DNA from: Saccharomyces paradoxus
Lineage: Eukaryota; Ascomycota; Saccharomycetes; Saccharomycetales; Saccharomycetaceae
Assembly: GCF_002079055.1 (NCBI RefSeq)
Contig: NC_047494.1
Location: forward strand, 248,001-312,000
Length of the DNA: 64,000 nt
Reading direction: 5' to 3'
Shown here in pieces: positions 31,742 to 42,800 of this stretch (the first letter of the stretch is position 1; each line of letters opens with the position of its first letter). The notes under the pieces are model-generated. The model made no database searches and was not told the DNA's origin. It saw only the letters and a list, made by a program, of their open reading frames with translations. Position numbers and translations under genes: made by a program.

Positions 31742-33520
31742 TTATTTTTCCTTAGTGAACATCCTTTTATAAAATGGTCTAGAATCATTTCTAGTAGCAT
31801 CTAGGTCATAATCTGCTGTCCTCCTAGATGGTGGAATCCATTTGTTAGACTTCCAAGGTAGCACATTTTCTTCATACATTTCGTTGACTTCTTCTAATGT
31901 TAAGCCCTTAGTCTCTGGAACAAAGAAGAACACATAAAAGTATGCGAACACCATACAACCCATGAAGACATACCCATAATAGAAATTAATTGCTGAAGTA
32001 ATAAATGGAGTGAAAAAACTGATCAAGAACCCCCAAATCCAGTTACATGCACTAGCAATCGACATTGCCTTACCACGTACTCTCAAGGGATATGACTCAG
32101 AAATAAGAACATAGGCAACGGGGGCCCAAGTGGTAGCGAAACAGAAAATATAGAAACATGCAAAAACAATCATACAGTTACCAGCACCCTTTGAAGATGG
32201 TTGGTCTTGACCATTTGGCCATAATCTGGTAACACCAACAGAGGCATAGACGACATAGCAACAAATCATACCGACACAACCCCATAATAAACAGTTACGA
32301 CGACCAAAACGGTCAACGGTATAAAGTGAGAAAAAGGTCGAAACAAAGTTAACAACACCCAAAACGATAGCGGTTTCAAATGAATCTTCCAAACCCACGG
32401 CTTGGAAGATTGTAGTGCCGTAGTAGAAGAAGTAGTTGTCACCAGTCAACTGTTGTAAAGATTGAATCATCATACCCATTAGAGTACGTCTGAACATTTG
32501 GGGTTTACCGGTAACCAATTCACCCCAAGAAGCAGAACCCGCTAATCTTTCAGCCTCAATAGAAGATTGATAATTCTCCATTTCCAAAGTAACCAAAGGA
32601 GAATCTTCAGTGGTTTTATTAGCTCTTGCTAAAGACCGCTTGGCTTCTTCGATTTTTCCTACTTCCACCAGATAACGTGGGGATTCGGGGACAAATGTCA
32701 TACCTACAATCATGAAGATAGACCATGCAAAACACAAACCTAGTGGCACCCTCCATTGGACAGAGTTTGAGTAATTCTTGGTACCAAAATTAGTACAATA
32801 GCCCAAAAAGATACCGAAAGTGATCATTAATTGGTAGCACGAAACTAAAGTACCACGCAACTGCTTAGGCGACACCTCAGAAATTAGCATCGGTGCCAAA
32901 ACTGTGATACCACCAACACCCAGCCCTGAGATGATTCTACCGATGAAATATTGATACCATTTGTCAATGGACGCAATTTGTATGATGATTCCAATTGAGT
33001 AGATGACGACAACAGTCATCAGACCAATTTTACGTCCATACATATCACCGAGTTTTGACAAAACTATACCTCCAATAGCGCAGCCGATGTTGAAAATAGA
33101 AACCATCAAACCGGTCCTGACATCGGAAAGATAGGAAGTCCCATCCGCACGGGTACTACCAAATCGCCTAATGAAATCGGTTTGTCTGACAAAACCAGAT
33201 ATTGTACCAGTATCCCATCCGAACACGAACCCACCAAAAGCAACCATCAAACAGCAGACGGATACAAATAGTAAATCTGACTTCGATTTGCTCTCTAGTT
33301 GGTTGTCGACTTCTTTTTGCAGCTCTTCCAGTTCGTCTTTGGGAGGGCCTTCATGAGAAACGTAACTTGATACGGGTTTGGCTTGTGCCAAGTCATCGTT
33401 GTAACCGGCGGTACCAGGAGCAGTTGAGTTTCCAGATTTCTCATTATACGAGTTAGAATTTGTGCTCACAGTAGCAGACCCCTCCAAGGGGACTTGACGA
33501 GCGTTTTCTGGTTGCGACAT
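31742..33520 (-). CDS. HXT5: Hxt5, moderate-affinity hexose transporter of slow growth and stress
   Basis: Hexose facilitator expressed when growth slows, on non-fermentable carbon and under stress, rather than by glucose sensing. The 592-aa product equals the S. cerevisiae length. It has a longer N-terminus than Hxt1/Hxt4 (to about residue 82), with an acidic-basic coiled stretch [20 protein letters not shown], then twelve MFS helices. Signatures include [39 protein letters not shown] and [11 protein letters not shown]. It differs from HXT1/HXT4 in the blocks those two share exactly, so it has stayed outside their conversion. A minus-strand TATATATA (plus 33628-33635) and two STREs lie upstream. 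Confidence 0.97.
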   Translation of the reverse strand: MSQPENARQVPLEGSATVSTNSNSYNEKSGNSTAPGTAGYNDDLAQAKPVSSYVSHEGPPKDELEELQKEVDNQLESKSKSDLLFVSVCCLMVAFGGFVFGWDTGTISGFVRQTDFIRRFGSTRADGTSYLSDVRTGLMVSIFNIGCAIGGIVLSKLGDMYGRKIGLMTVVVIYSIGIIIQIASIDKWYQYFIGRIISGLGVGGITVLAPMLISEVSPKQLRGTLVSCYQLMITFGIFLGYCTNFGTKNYSNSVQWRVPLGLCFAWSIFMIVGMTFVPESPRYLVEVGKIEEAKRSLARANKTTEDSPLVTLEMENYQSSIEAERLAGSASWGELVTGKPQMFRRTLMGMMIQSLQQLTGDNYFFYYGTTIFQAVGLEDSFETAIVLGVVNFVSTFFSLYTVDRFGRRNCLLWGCVGMICCYVVYASVGVTRLWPNGQDQPSSKGAGNCMIVFACFYIFCFATTWAPVAYVLISESYPLRVRGKAMSIASACNWIWGFLISFFTPFITSAINFYYGYVFMGCMVFAYFYVFFFVPETKGLTLEEVNEMYEENVLPWKSNKWIPPSRRTADYDLDATRNDSRPFYKRMFTKEK

Positions 33521-34476
33521 TCTTTACCTCTAATATATTTTTTTATGGAAAATAGTATTCTTTGTTTGTTTTAAAAAATCTATGAAGTAAGAATGCAAAA
33601 AGTAAAATGAATCTTGCTTGCGTATATTATATATAGATGAATTATTCGATCGATATTTGTCTTTCTTTTTAATAGTTTCTTCTTCTTGAAAGGAGAACCC
33701 GTTCGACTATCAAGAAAAGAAAAGAGTGAGACTCTTTTATACATGAGATCAAAAAGAAAGCAAACTTGAAGTGCCATACTAATGATTCTGGCCCTTCTTT
33801 TCTTCTTTACTCCGTGCCCCTAAATCTAATTAACCCATGCCCACATTCACGCACACGACCATTAATATTGAACCTAAAGATATCACTATCATCAAATGTT
33901 ATTTCACCTAATGGCATAGCGCAAACCCGGTATATTGTTCTGCCGCTATGAGTGCGGAATCAGAAAGAGTATTACCTACTGTCCCCTAATGTGCACAGCC
34001 ACGGGGAATGCGGATCAACTGCGGAGAAAAGGGCGTACGAAGTTAGCCTACATCCCTTAATCCGGGAAGTAACACGTCATGAGGATGTTTGTTGGATGGG
34101 TATGGGTTACATTCTCTCAGTCAGTGCGTCGCTTCTTGGGCACAGCTCGCAGTGAGATTCCTCAACATAGCAGATCTTTATTTCTTTACTTTTTGCTGGC
34201 AAATGATTATTTTCATTTCGGGTGGGATGGCGAGCCTTAAATTTATCTCCGGGATGTCTTAAACAAGAAATTGTAACAGTGGGGATAAGAGCGTCAAAAA
34301 AGCAAAGTAGTACATACCTATCGGTGTACTTGCGTATCACGGACGTTAACGTAACATACTAAGTAATATTGCCTATGGAAAAGCAACAATAAAATAAAGT
34401 GAATTTTGCTACATAAATATAATAAACTAAAGTAATATATGAGCGGAAACTAAAAAAAAGCAAGAAAAAGCAAAGA
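33521..34476. promoter_or_regulatory. HXT5 promoter with two STREs / PAL2 3' spacer
   Basis: In this 956-bp spacer, TATATATA at 33628-33635 is about 110 bp before the HXT5 start. CCCCT stress response elements lie at 33817-33821 and 33983-33987, about 300 and 465 bp upstream; two STREs are the established Msn2/4 input to HXT5. The far end (34340-34476) is AT-rich and serves PAL2 3' end formation. Small frames in both strands here look random. Confidence 0.65.
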
Positions 34477-35703
34477 TTACTGCTTCTTACTAGTCTTCAA
34501 GCTTTTTACCCTCCTCAGTAGCTTGTTTCCGGTGTTTTCCTTCTTGACAACATCTTCGTGGCCGCTTCCGTGATTGACAGCGATGGTAGCAGATTTAGTG
34601 TTATCGTCTACGCCCTTTTGCTCCTTTTGCTCCAAGTGTCCACTATGTGTTTTCACTAGCTTTAAATTGTTGTTGTTCACCTGCAGATGTCTTCTTGAGG
34701 GAAGAGACTTTTTCCTTGCTACGCTGTTTTTCCTACGGGATTCTTGTGCGTGGTTAATAACGTCTTGCTTTATGGCTGCGGAGGACGCTGGTGCCCCATC
34801 CAAGAACGTTGTTGAACCTAGGCCCATCGTCGTAGGCCCATGGACAAGTTCAGTTTTCATTTTGGAGTCGAACTGGGTAATATTTTTTGAGTTGGGTTTA
34901 ATGGCATCCAAGGTTGAAGTACTGGAATTGGCCTTATTAAATAAATATGCTCTATCTTGCAGTTGATTTAGCGTCTCAGAATCATCATCTACAGTTTCCC
35001 TGCCAAATACCTCATCTAAGGTAGACTTCTTACTTGTGCGGCCGCCTACGGTGTTGTTTGGACCATCTGCTGGGAAAGCCAGTACAGGCGCCACTTTATT
35101 ATTCTTATTTCTCTGTGGAGTGCATGCATCGAAGGGCCCATCATGATGGAAAGATCCACCAAATAATCCTGTAACATCCATCTTGTCAATAGTGTCAACA
35201 TTTTTAGGGGGCTTGACCTTAGTTCTGCTTTTGCTCTTCTGCTTATCTCTATCCCTGTGACTGTGTGATGAACGGCGGTGGCGGTGATTGTGGTGGTGAC
35301 TACTTGAATCACTACTGTGTTTCTTTTCTTTAGGGTATGGGGCTTGCTGTTTCGGTGTTCCAGCAGCTTCTTCATAAGATGGGAGTCTTTCTTGTCTAGG
35401 ACTAGATACGCTACTGTTATGCGACCTCCTAGTATGCTCTTCATTTAAGAACGGGTTGCTACAATAATCGTGGATTATCCCAATCAATATTGGAAAGAGA
35501 AAAAAGGCTAGTTAGTATTTTGGAGTAGTCATGACTATTACACTGTCAGTGCAATGTTGGGATTGTAGCTCAACATACCTAAAATTTCTGGGAGTTTCAT
35601 CTCTGCTTGGTACCCTATCGTTCGAAGACGAAACTCTGAAGGGGTTAACCACTGCATTCACGCCATTTTGAGAACCGCCAACGGTTCTTCCTGTTTGATT
35701 CAT
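34477..35703 (-). CDS. PAL2: Pal2 (YHR097C), endocytic patch-associated protein, spliced
   Basis: Cytoplasmic protein related to Pal1, which acts at early endocytic sites and binds EH-domain proteins such as Ede1. Two exons: 35579-35703 (ATG at 35703, MNQTGRTVGGSQNGVNAVVN) and 34477-35458, joined in phase 2 through a Ser codon to give 368 aa (366 in S. cerevisiae from memory). NPF motifs sit on both sides of the junction (VVNPFRV in exon 1; SNPFLNEEH in exon 2). A His/Arg/Lys-rich segment (HHHNHRHRRSSHSHRDRDKQ) follows near 95-115, then the Pal1 homology region (IDKMDVTGLFGGSFHHDGPF) and a basic tail ending VKSLKTSKKQ. Reading exon 2 alone would need a non-ATG start, which supports the splice. 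Confidence 0.92.
35459..35578 (-). other. PAL2 spliceosomal intron (120 nt)
   Basis: The 5' splice site is GTATGT (complement of 35573-35578), the branch sequence is TACTAAC (complement of 35511-35517), and the 3' site is TTGTAG ending at 35459. The 3' site is the first AG at usable distance; one AG four bases past the branch is too close. Exons join as TTT-AG|C-AAC, keeping the frame. Retention would run into a stop at 35512 after 63 codons. Confidence 0.93.
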
Positions 35704-36226
35704 TTGTGTTTGTTTAGTATAGTGTTCTTTCGAAAATTGTTTGTGAAGTACAAAATAGTATTCTTGCAAGAATTAGCGAAAGAAATCAAGAGTAAGAAAT
35801 AAAGATAGAGAGGAAGCAAAGCTACAGTTTTATCCCTGTTATTATGAGATTCTCATCCTATGTAAAATTTCACCCTTTCTCTTCCTGCGTTTCACATACT
35901 ACCTCTTTTTTTTGGCAGTATTCTCAGCATCATCGGCGTTTCGCTGCCGAGAGCCCTTCTGTGGCTGGAACCCCGCCAGTACACGAACCCAAAAATACTT
36001 TCTTCTGCATCCCCTTAATCAACGCCTTCCTACAAGAGGAGGCGCAGGTGAAAGAAGAAAGGCTCAATAGTGTGCCACGTCAAATCACTATCATATCAGT
36101 CTATTCATTCATTTACGTATTTAGTTATTTAGTAATGGATATACGAACCGCACCGGCCACAACCACAACAGTTGTCGTGCGCTTCCGGTTTTCTGCGTAT
36201 ACGCGTAAGGCCTCTTCGAGTGGGAA
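35704..36226. promoter_or_regulatory. PAL2 promoter / SFB3 3' spacer
   Basis: This 523-bp spacer between tandem minus-strand genes is AG-rich close to the PAL2 start (35760-35830) and has a T8 run at about 35907-35914. A plus-strand frame of 134 codons (35844-36248) reaches into the SFB3 3' end but shows no family features and no favourable composition. I see no named regulatory motif. Confidence 0.4.
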
Positions 36227-39022
36227 TCAAAACTGTACAAATTTTTGATGGATATTTTCATGAGCTGCAGCAGTCGAAACTTTAATGAAGTCGTCTTTTT
36301 GAAGTTTTTCTTGGATTTTTTTATGCGTTATCACCAAGTAATTGTCATACGATTCGATTCTGTTGACGGTCTTGTCCTCGCAGAGCAATTGGCTCATTAC
36401 ATTACTATAATATTGATCGACATTGGGCCTCAACAGAACCAACGGCAATGATGACTTGTTAACTACTTGTTGCCAGTTCTTAACGACATTTGACGCCTTT
36501 TGATTAATACTAGTGCCCGTCTCAGGCAATGACCCACTAAATAACGAAATCTGGCTGACGGGTAACGATTCATCCACTGACAGCAGGTCTTGCAATAGCA
36601 TTCTATTGGTATTCTCATTAAACCATAGATAAATAGTATCACCTTGGAAAATTAGGTAGCAACCACCGTTAATGAAATTGGAATGCGAGGATCTTACAGA
36701 TAGATTATTAGTAGAACTAGGATTGATCTGTAATAATTTATCGTTGGCATCGTAAAAGGTCAAATCTGTTTCCTCTAATAATACATGGAATGGCACAATT
36801 TGTGGGTAAAGTTTGAAGCAAAGTTGTGCTGGGTTCAATGAATCGTACTTCAATAAATCGTAAATTCGTTCATTACCGCGAGTACTTTGAGCGTTTGGCT
36901 TCATTAACTCGCTTTTTTCAAATGCTAGCATATAAGCTGGCAATGTTTTTATGGAATCTGGCAGTATCAATTGTGTCGACGAATTACTGCTAACCAAACC
37001 TCTATATTGGGTCAATATTTCGACCATCTTGTCGTCAATCAATCTTCTGATCTTTACAAAATCACAATCACCTAGCGTCTTGATAACATCTTTGATCATT
37101 ATTCTCATGACGGGATTTTGGTTTATGAATTTGAAAATTTCACGAATGTTATTTGATACTGCACCTGATGCATTAATAGAACGAACTTTCCTGACACCAT
37201 CAATGTCAGTATACAACAGTGCAGTTTGGAAATGAACATCGGTTCCTGTTTTAATTTTACTGTCATATTTAAGTAAAACATCTAAGGTGGTATCCCTAGT
37301 CAATACGGGAATAATCGGATCATGATCAGTATTATCAGATGAGTCGCAGTAGTACTGTTCCACAGATAACCCAGTAGAGCAACGAACTTTCAATAAAGCT
37401 TGATAACCAACAATATTGGAAACATTTGTCACCATGTCGTTGACCAAGGTGAACGCATCTGTCTCCTGTTGAAAATGGGGGTAATATTTTAAAATACCGG
37501 AAGTCATCTCTACAGGGTGGCCGACAGTAGCCATATCAATGAATCCCGCATTGGTCACATATAAATCTAAAGAAATGTAAGATTTTAAAAAATCTGATGC
37601 TAATTTCTTATAGAACCCGTTATCACATTTAATATGAGCAATGTGTGCGTTGTCTCTTTTCAACGACAAATTCCCGTTACCGATTGTTGGCAAGCTGTTC
37701 AAAGAACAAATAATCTTACCACCTTGCCCACCAGTTACTGTCTGTAACGCTAACTTTGCAGCTTGTAGAGCAGAGCCGTAACAGGCTTGTGGTACGTGAC
37801 TATACTTATCGGTGGAGATGTAACCACTAATTTTTATCAAAGTGTCATTAATGATTTTCATAGAGTTTCCGGGTTTGACGAATAATCCATTATAAAACGG
37901 TAAGAAAACATCGTCCAATTCACTCACAATGTATTCTTGTGCATTATCTAACTCTGGTCTTAAATTGAAGAACCTTAACTTATTGTCATAAACAATTATA
38001 GCAACCTCACAATTTGGCTGGAAGTCTGCAATATACTCAATACATGACCTGACACCTTCCACCATGGCTAACGAACTCCCGTTCTCGTTAGCTAATAATG
38101 AAACGTCAATTAAGAACACGTAGTGAAGTGGCAAAGGCTCCTTATCTTGGATAGCATTGTAAACACTTGGCACCAAGAAATCGACGGTTCCACGCAATAA
38201 TTCTGATCTTTCGTTCAAATCACTCCTTTGCCCATTAGGTCCCATGGGTGCAAAATGCTCTGCGGGAACTTGCATCTTCACCCTGCAAATATTACAAACA
38301 ACACTTGAATCATAAGTGAACTGAAATTTAGGATTTGCATACGCACGACAACGTCTACAACGTAAAGGTGTACCATCCATTGGTAATGGAATTGTGGGGA
38401 CTTCTGCATCATTCGGCGTCAAAGTGGAAAACGGTTGGATGGTTAATCCAAGTGGTAGTTTCGTAGCGGCCCTCAAGTGTTCACTTTCGGGGATGTTGTA
38501 CATGGACAAACTCATCAAATGCGGATCACATGAACCTTGGTCGACACAGTAATACTGTGTGGTGGGCAAGGGGGGTACCGAATCTCTACATGTTTCGAAA
38601 GATCGTTGTAAGTATTGAGCTTGATCTTCGAATCTTTGAGTTGGAACAATGTGAGAAGTAGGTTGAGGCGCTGTCATATCAAGCATAGATTGGCCATATG
38701 GAGATGAGGCTTCACTTACGCCGAATTGCTCTTGACTCACCATTACAGGCGTGGACATAACCGATCCGGAACCGTTGTTGAAGCCCGGACCACCAAACTG
38801 CTTAGGGGTAAAGGCTTGAGGCTGTTGGAACCCATCCTGCTGATTCAATTGGGGTGTAGTGTAAGGTGAATTGCCCAAAGTAGGAACAGCACCCGAGGAA
38901 AAGTTATGGTATGCTCTATGAGGTCTTCTACTTTTTTTGGAAGATGCTCCGCCCGTATGCACAGTAGATTCATCAAGAGAGAGCGCTGAAACACTAGCTG
39001 CCAAAATATTCTGCTGAGACAT
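36227..39022 (-). CDS. SFB3: Sfb3/Lst1, Sec24-family COPII cargo adaptor
   Basis: Sec24 paralogue that pairs with Sec23 in COPII coats and selects cargo such as the plasma-membrane ATPase Pma1 at ER exit sites. The 931-aa product (929 in S. cerevisiae from memory) has a disordered Gln/Pro/Ser-rich N-terminus (about 1-190). A zinc finger with Cys pairs lies at about 222-245 (RCRRCRAYAN; SSVVCNICRVKM), followed by the vWA-like trunk (PLHYVFLIDVSLLANENG), beta-sandwich, helical domain, and a gelsolin-like C-terminal domain (GGCYLIFQGDTIYLWFNENT). Start is the ATG at 39022. Divergent from TRA1. Confidence 0.96.
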   Translation of the reverse strand: MSQQNILAASVSALSLDESTVHTGGASSKKSRRPHRAYHNFSSGAVPTLGNSPYTTPQLNQQDGFQQPQAFTPKQFGGPGFNNGSGSVMSTPVMVSQEQFGVSEASSPYGQSMLDMTAPQPTSHIVPTQRFEDQAQYLQRSFETCRDSVPPLPTTQYYCVDQGSCDPHLMSLSMYNIPESEHLRAATKLPLGLTIQPFSTLTPNDAEVPTIPLPMDGTPLRCRRCRAYANPKFQFTYDSSVVCNICRVKMQVPAEHFAPMGPNGQRSDLNERSELLRGTVDFLVPSVYNAIQDKEPLPLHYVFLIDVSLLANENGSSLAMVEGVRSCIEYIADFQPNCEVAIIVYDNKLRFFNLRPELDNAQEYIVSELDDVFLPFYNGLFVKPGNSMKIINDTLIKISGYISTDKYSHVPQACYGSALQAAKLALQTVTGGQGGKIICSLNSLPTIGNGNLSLKRDNAHIAHIKCDNGFYKKLASDFLKSYISLDLYVTNAGFIDMATVGHPVEMTSGILKYYPHFQQETDAFTLVNDMVTNVSNIVGYQALLKVRCSTGLSVEQYYCDSSDNTDHDPIIPVLTRDTTLDVLLKYDSKIKTGTDVHFQTALLYTDIDGVRKVRSINASGAVSNNIREIFKFINQNPVMRIMIKDVIKTLGDCDFVKIRRLIDDKMVEILTQYRGLVSSNSSTQLILPDSIKTLPAYMLAFEKSELMKPNAQSTRGNERIYDLLKYDSLNPAQLCFKLYPQIVPFHVLLEETDLTFYDANDKLLQINPSSTNNLSVRSSHSNFINGGCYLIFQGDTIYLWFNENTNRMLLQDLLSVDESLPVSQISLFSGSLPETGTSINQKASNVVKNWQQVVNKSSLPLVLLRPNVDQYYSNVMSQLLCEDKTVNRIESYDNYLVITHKKIQEKLQKDDFIKVSTAAAHENIHQKFVQF

Positions 39023-39864
39023 GATGATCCGATATTCTTCTGTAAATGTCCTCCTTAATGAAGTTCAAAATCACTAATTTCTTCAGCTGCAAGCTCCGGT
39101 TTAGCTGAATCAGACCTAAGTCGTTACAGTGTACGTGTTTTTTTTATTTATTTATTTTCTAACATTTTTCTTTTTGGTTTTTCCATCCAAACCTTCAGTT
39201 TGATCGTTCCCACGTTGAGGCGAAACGAAGAAGAAAAAAATTATTTTTTCGCATTGTGCACGGAAGGCTTCACCTTCAAATAGGACTAAACAAAGAGAGA
39301 AACTGCTTGACTTTTAGCCGCCGTTAATCTGCTTATTCAGACAGACCAGCGAAAGACAAACAAGTGAAATTTACAGATCAATTTGAATTAGAAAAGCCAG
39401 AATCAACTGTAGCACACTACTGTACCGGGAAAATATTCTACGGGAGCGCGTAAATTAAAACAAAAATTAACTTCATGCCCTTTCTACTGGCATTTGGACG
39501 CCGCTGAGATTATTAAAACAAGTGAACACACAAAAATAGCGCAACACACATATATTGAAGTCCAAATAAGTCTGAATTAATTGTGCTTCCAAATTTATAA
39601 CTTCAACCAATAGTTGTCCAAAAGGCTCCCTTGAATCTTGTGTTTCCTAATTTGGTAAGTGATCACGTGCTCAGACAGCTTTCCAGGTCAAACTGAAAAA
39701 AAAGCTCATGAACTCTTTTTTCTCTAGAAGCCTTTTTCAGCAGTATTTCAATAAACAACACCAACAAAATTGAAGGTATCGCACGTAATTATACAAAGAA
39801 GGTTACATTCTGAGGAGTTCTACCGCGACATTTCGATACTTACGAAGAATATTTCTTTTTGCCG
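39023..39864. promoter_or_regulatory. Divergent SFB3/TRA1 promoter region
   Basis: This 842-bp spacer has a T8 run followed by TTTATTTATTTATTTT at about 39137-39157 close to SFB3, a likely nucleosome-depleting element. A CACGTG E-box is at 39664-39669, 195 bp before TRA1. The TRA1 frame continues two codons upstream to a TTG only. No RNA gene was recognised. Confidence 0.45.
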
Positions 39865-42800
39865 ATGTCACTCACCGAGCAGATCGAGCAATTCGCCAGT
39901 AGGTTTCGCGATGATGATGCCACTCTACAATCAAGATATTCAACTCTATCGGAGTTGTACGACATAATGGAATTGCTGAATTCTCCTGAGGATTACCATT
40001 TTTTCTTACAGGCCGTGATACCTTTACTCCTGAATCAGCTAAAGGAAGTGCCCATTTCTTTCGATGCACATTCACCAGAACAAAAGTTAAGAAATTCTAT
40101 GCTTGATATTTTCAATAGATGTCTGATGAATCAAACCTTTCAACCCTACGCAATGGAAGTACTTGAGTTCCTACTTTCAATACTACCAAAGGAAAATGAA
40201 GAAAATGGGATATTATGTATGAAAGTGTTAACCACACTTTTCAAATCATTCAAATCAATTTTACAAGACAAACTCGATTCATTCATACGGATAATTATTC
40301 AGATTTATAAAAATACACCAAATCTTATAAATCAGACATTTTACGAAGCCGGGAAAGAAGAACTTGGTAATTTGGATTCACCAAAACAATCACAGGCTGA
40401 TGAACTTCTCGACGAACTCTCCAAAAACGATGAAGATAAAGACTTTCCATCGAAACAATCATCTGTCGAGCCAAGGTTTGAGAACTCCACCTCATCTAAC
40501 GGGTTAAGATCGTCCATGTTTTCCTTTAAAATCCTCTCAGAATGCCCTATCACAATGGTCACTTTATATTCTTCTTACAAGCAGTTGACTAGCACTTCCC
40601 TGCCGGAATTTACGCCTCTCATTATGAATCTATTGAATATACAAATTAAACAACAACAAGAAGCAAGAGAACAGGCGGAATCTCGGGGAAAACATTTTAC
40701 TTCTATCTCGTTAGAGATTACCAACAGGCCAGCTTATTGTGATTTTATATTGGCCCAAATCAAGGCCACATCTTTCTTAGCTTATGTGTTCATTAGGGGT
40801 TACGCTCCTGAATTTTTACAGGATTATGTCAATTTTGTTCCTGACTTGATTATCAGACTTCTACAAGACTGCCCTTCTGAACTGTCATCCGCCAGAAAGG
40901 AACTTTTACATGCCACTAGACATATTCTATCTACAAACTACAAAAAGCTCTTTTTACCCAAATTGGACTATTTGTTTGACGAGCGTATACTTATTGGTAA
41001 CGGTTTTACTATGCATGAAACATTAAGGCCCCTGGCTTATAGTACTGTGGCGGATTTCATCCATAATATAAGATCTGAATTACAACTGAGTGAAATCGAA
41101 AAAACAATAAAAATCTACACTGGATATCTATTGGATGAGTCATTAGCCTTAACTGTCCAGATTATGAGTGCAAAACTGCTGCTTAATTTAGTGGAAAGAA
41201 TATTGAAATTGGGAAAGGAGAACCCACAAGAAGCACCTAGAGCCAAGAAATTGCTAATGATCATCATTGACTCATATATGAATAGATTTAAAACCTTGAA
41301 CAGACAATATGATACAATAATGAAACATTATGGAAAATACGAAACGCACAAAAAGGAGAAAGCAGAAAAGCTTAAAAATTCTATACAGAATAACGACAAG
41401 GAGAGTGAGGAATTTATGAAGAAGGTGCTGGAACCATCCGATGATGGCCATTTGATACCACAGCCCAAAAAAGAAGATAATAATAACAGTATAGACGTTG
41501 AAATGACAGAATCTACCAAAGAAATGAAGAATGACATTGGAATGTTCGACATAAAGAACTATGCCCCAATATTATTGCTACCTACACCAACAAACGATCC
41601 TATCAAGGACGCCTTCTACTTATACAGAACTTTAATGTCTTTTTTAAAGACAATAATTCATGATCTGAAAGTCTTTAATCCACCCCCTAACGAATATACA
41701 GTTGCTAATCCTAAATTATGGGCTTCCGTTTCCAGGGTATTCTCTTATGAGGAAGTTATTGTTTTCAGGGATTTATTCCACGAATGTATAATTGGCTTAA
41801 ATTTTTTCAAAGATCATAACGAAAAATTACCTCCAGGACTAACAAAAAAGCATTTTGACATATCAATGCCTAGTCTACCGGTCTCAGCCACGAAAGATGC
41901 TCGTGAGTTAATGGACTATTTGGCATTCATGTTTATGCAGATGGATAATGCCACTTTTAATGAAATAATTGAACAGGAACTGCCATTCGTCTATGAAAGG
42001 ATGCTGGAGGATTCTGGACTACTACATGTCGCACAATCCTTTTTAACAAGTGAAATAACCTCTCCAAATTTTGCTGGCATCCTTTTAAGATTCTTGAAAG
42101 GCAAGTTGAAGGATTTAGGAAACGTTGATTTTAACACTTCTAACGTTTTAATACGGCTTTTCAAATTGTCCTTTATGTCCGTTAATCTTTTCCCCAATAT
42201 CAATGAGGTTGTTCTGCTTCCACACTTAAATGATTTAATTTTAAACTCCCTGAAATACTCAACTACAGCCGAAGAGCCTTTAGTATACTTTTATCTCATT
42301 AGAACACTTTTTAGAAGCATAGGTGGTGGCAGATTTGAGAACCTGTATAGATCAATCAAGCCCATACTACAAGTGCTGTTACAATCTTTAAACCAAATGA
42401 TACTTACTGCACGATTACCCCATGAGAGAGAACTTTATGTGGAATTATGCATCACTGTACCCGTCCGGTTGAGTGTGCTTGCTCCTTACTTGCCATACTT
42501 GATGAAACCATTGGTGTTTGCATTACAGCAATACCCAGATCTCGTTTCACAGGGTTTGAGAACCTTAGAACTATGTATTGATAATTTGACTGCCGAATAT
42601 TTTGATCCAATAATTGAGCCGGTAATTGATGACGTTTCGAAAGCCTTGTTTAATCTTCTGCAACCTCAACCATTCAATCATGCCATCAGTCATAACGTAG
42701 TTAGAATACTGGGCAAATTAGGAGGTAGAAACCGTCAATTTTTGAAGCCACCAACGGACCTCGCAGAAAAAACGGAACTAGACATTGACGTGATAGCTGA

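Noticed and set aside
24274-33520. HXT cluster as a recent local triplication
   Set aside because: HXT5 is clearly divergent in sequence and N-terminal length, and the same cluster exists in S. cerevisiae; only the HXT1-HXT4 tracts look recently homogenised.
34477-35487. PAL2 as a single-exon gene of 336 codons
   Set aside because: The frame starts with TTG, not ATG, and a complete intron with GTATGT, TACTAAC and TAG joins it in frame to an upstream ATG exon.
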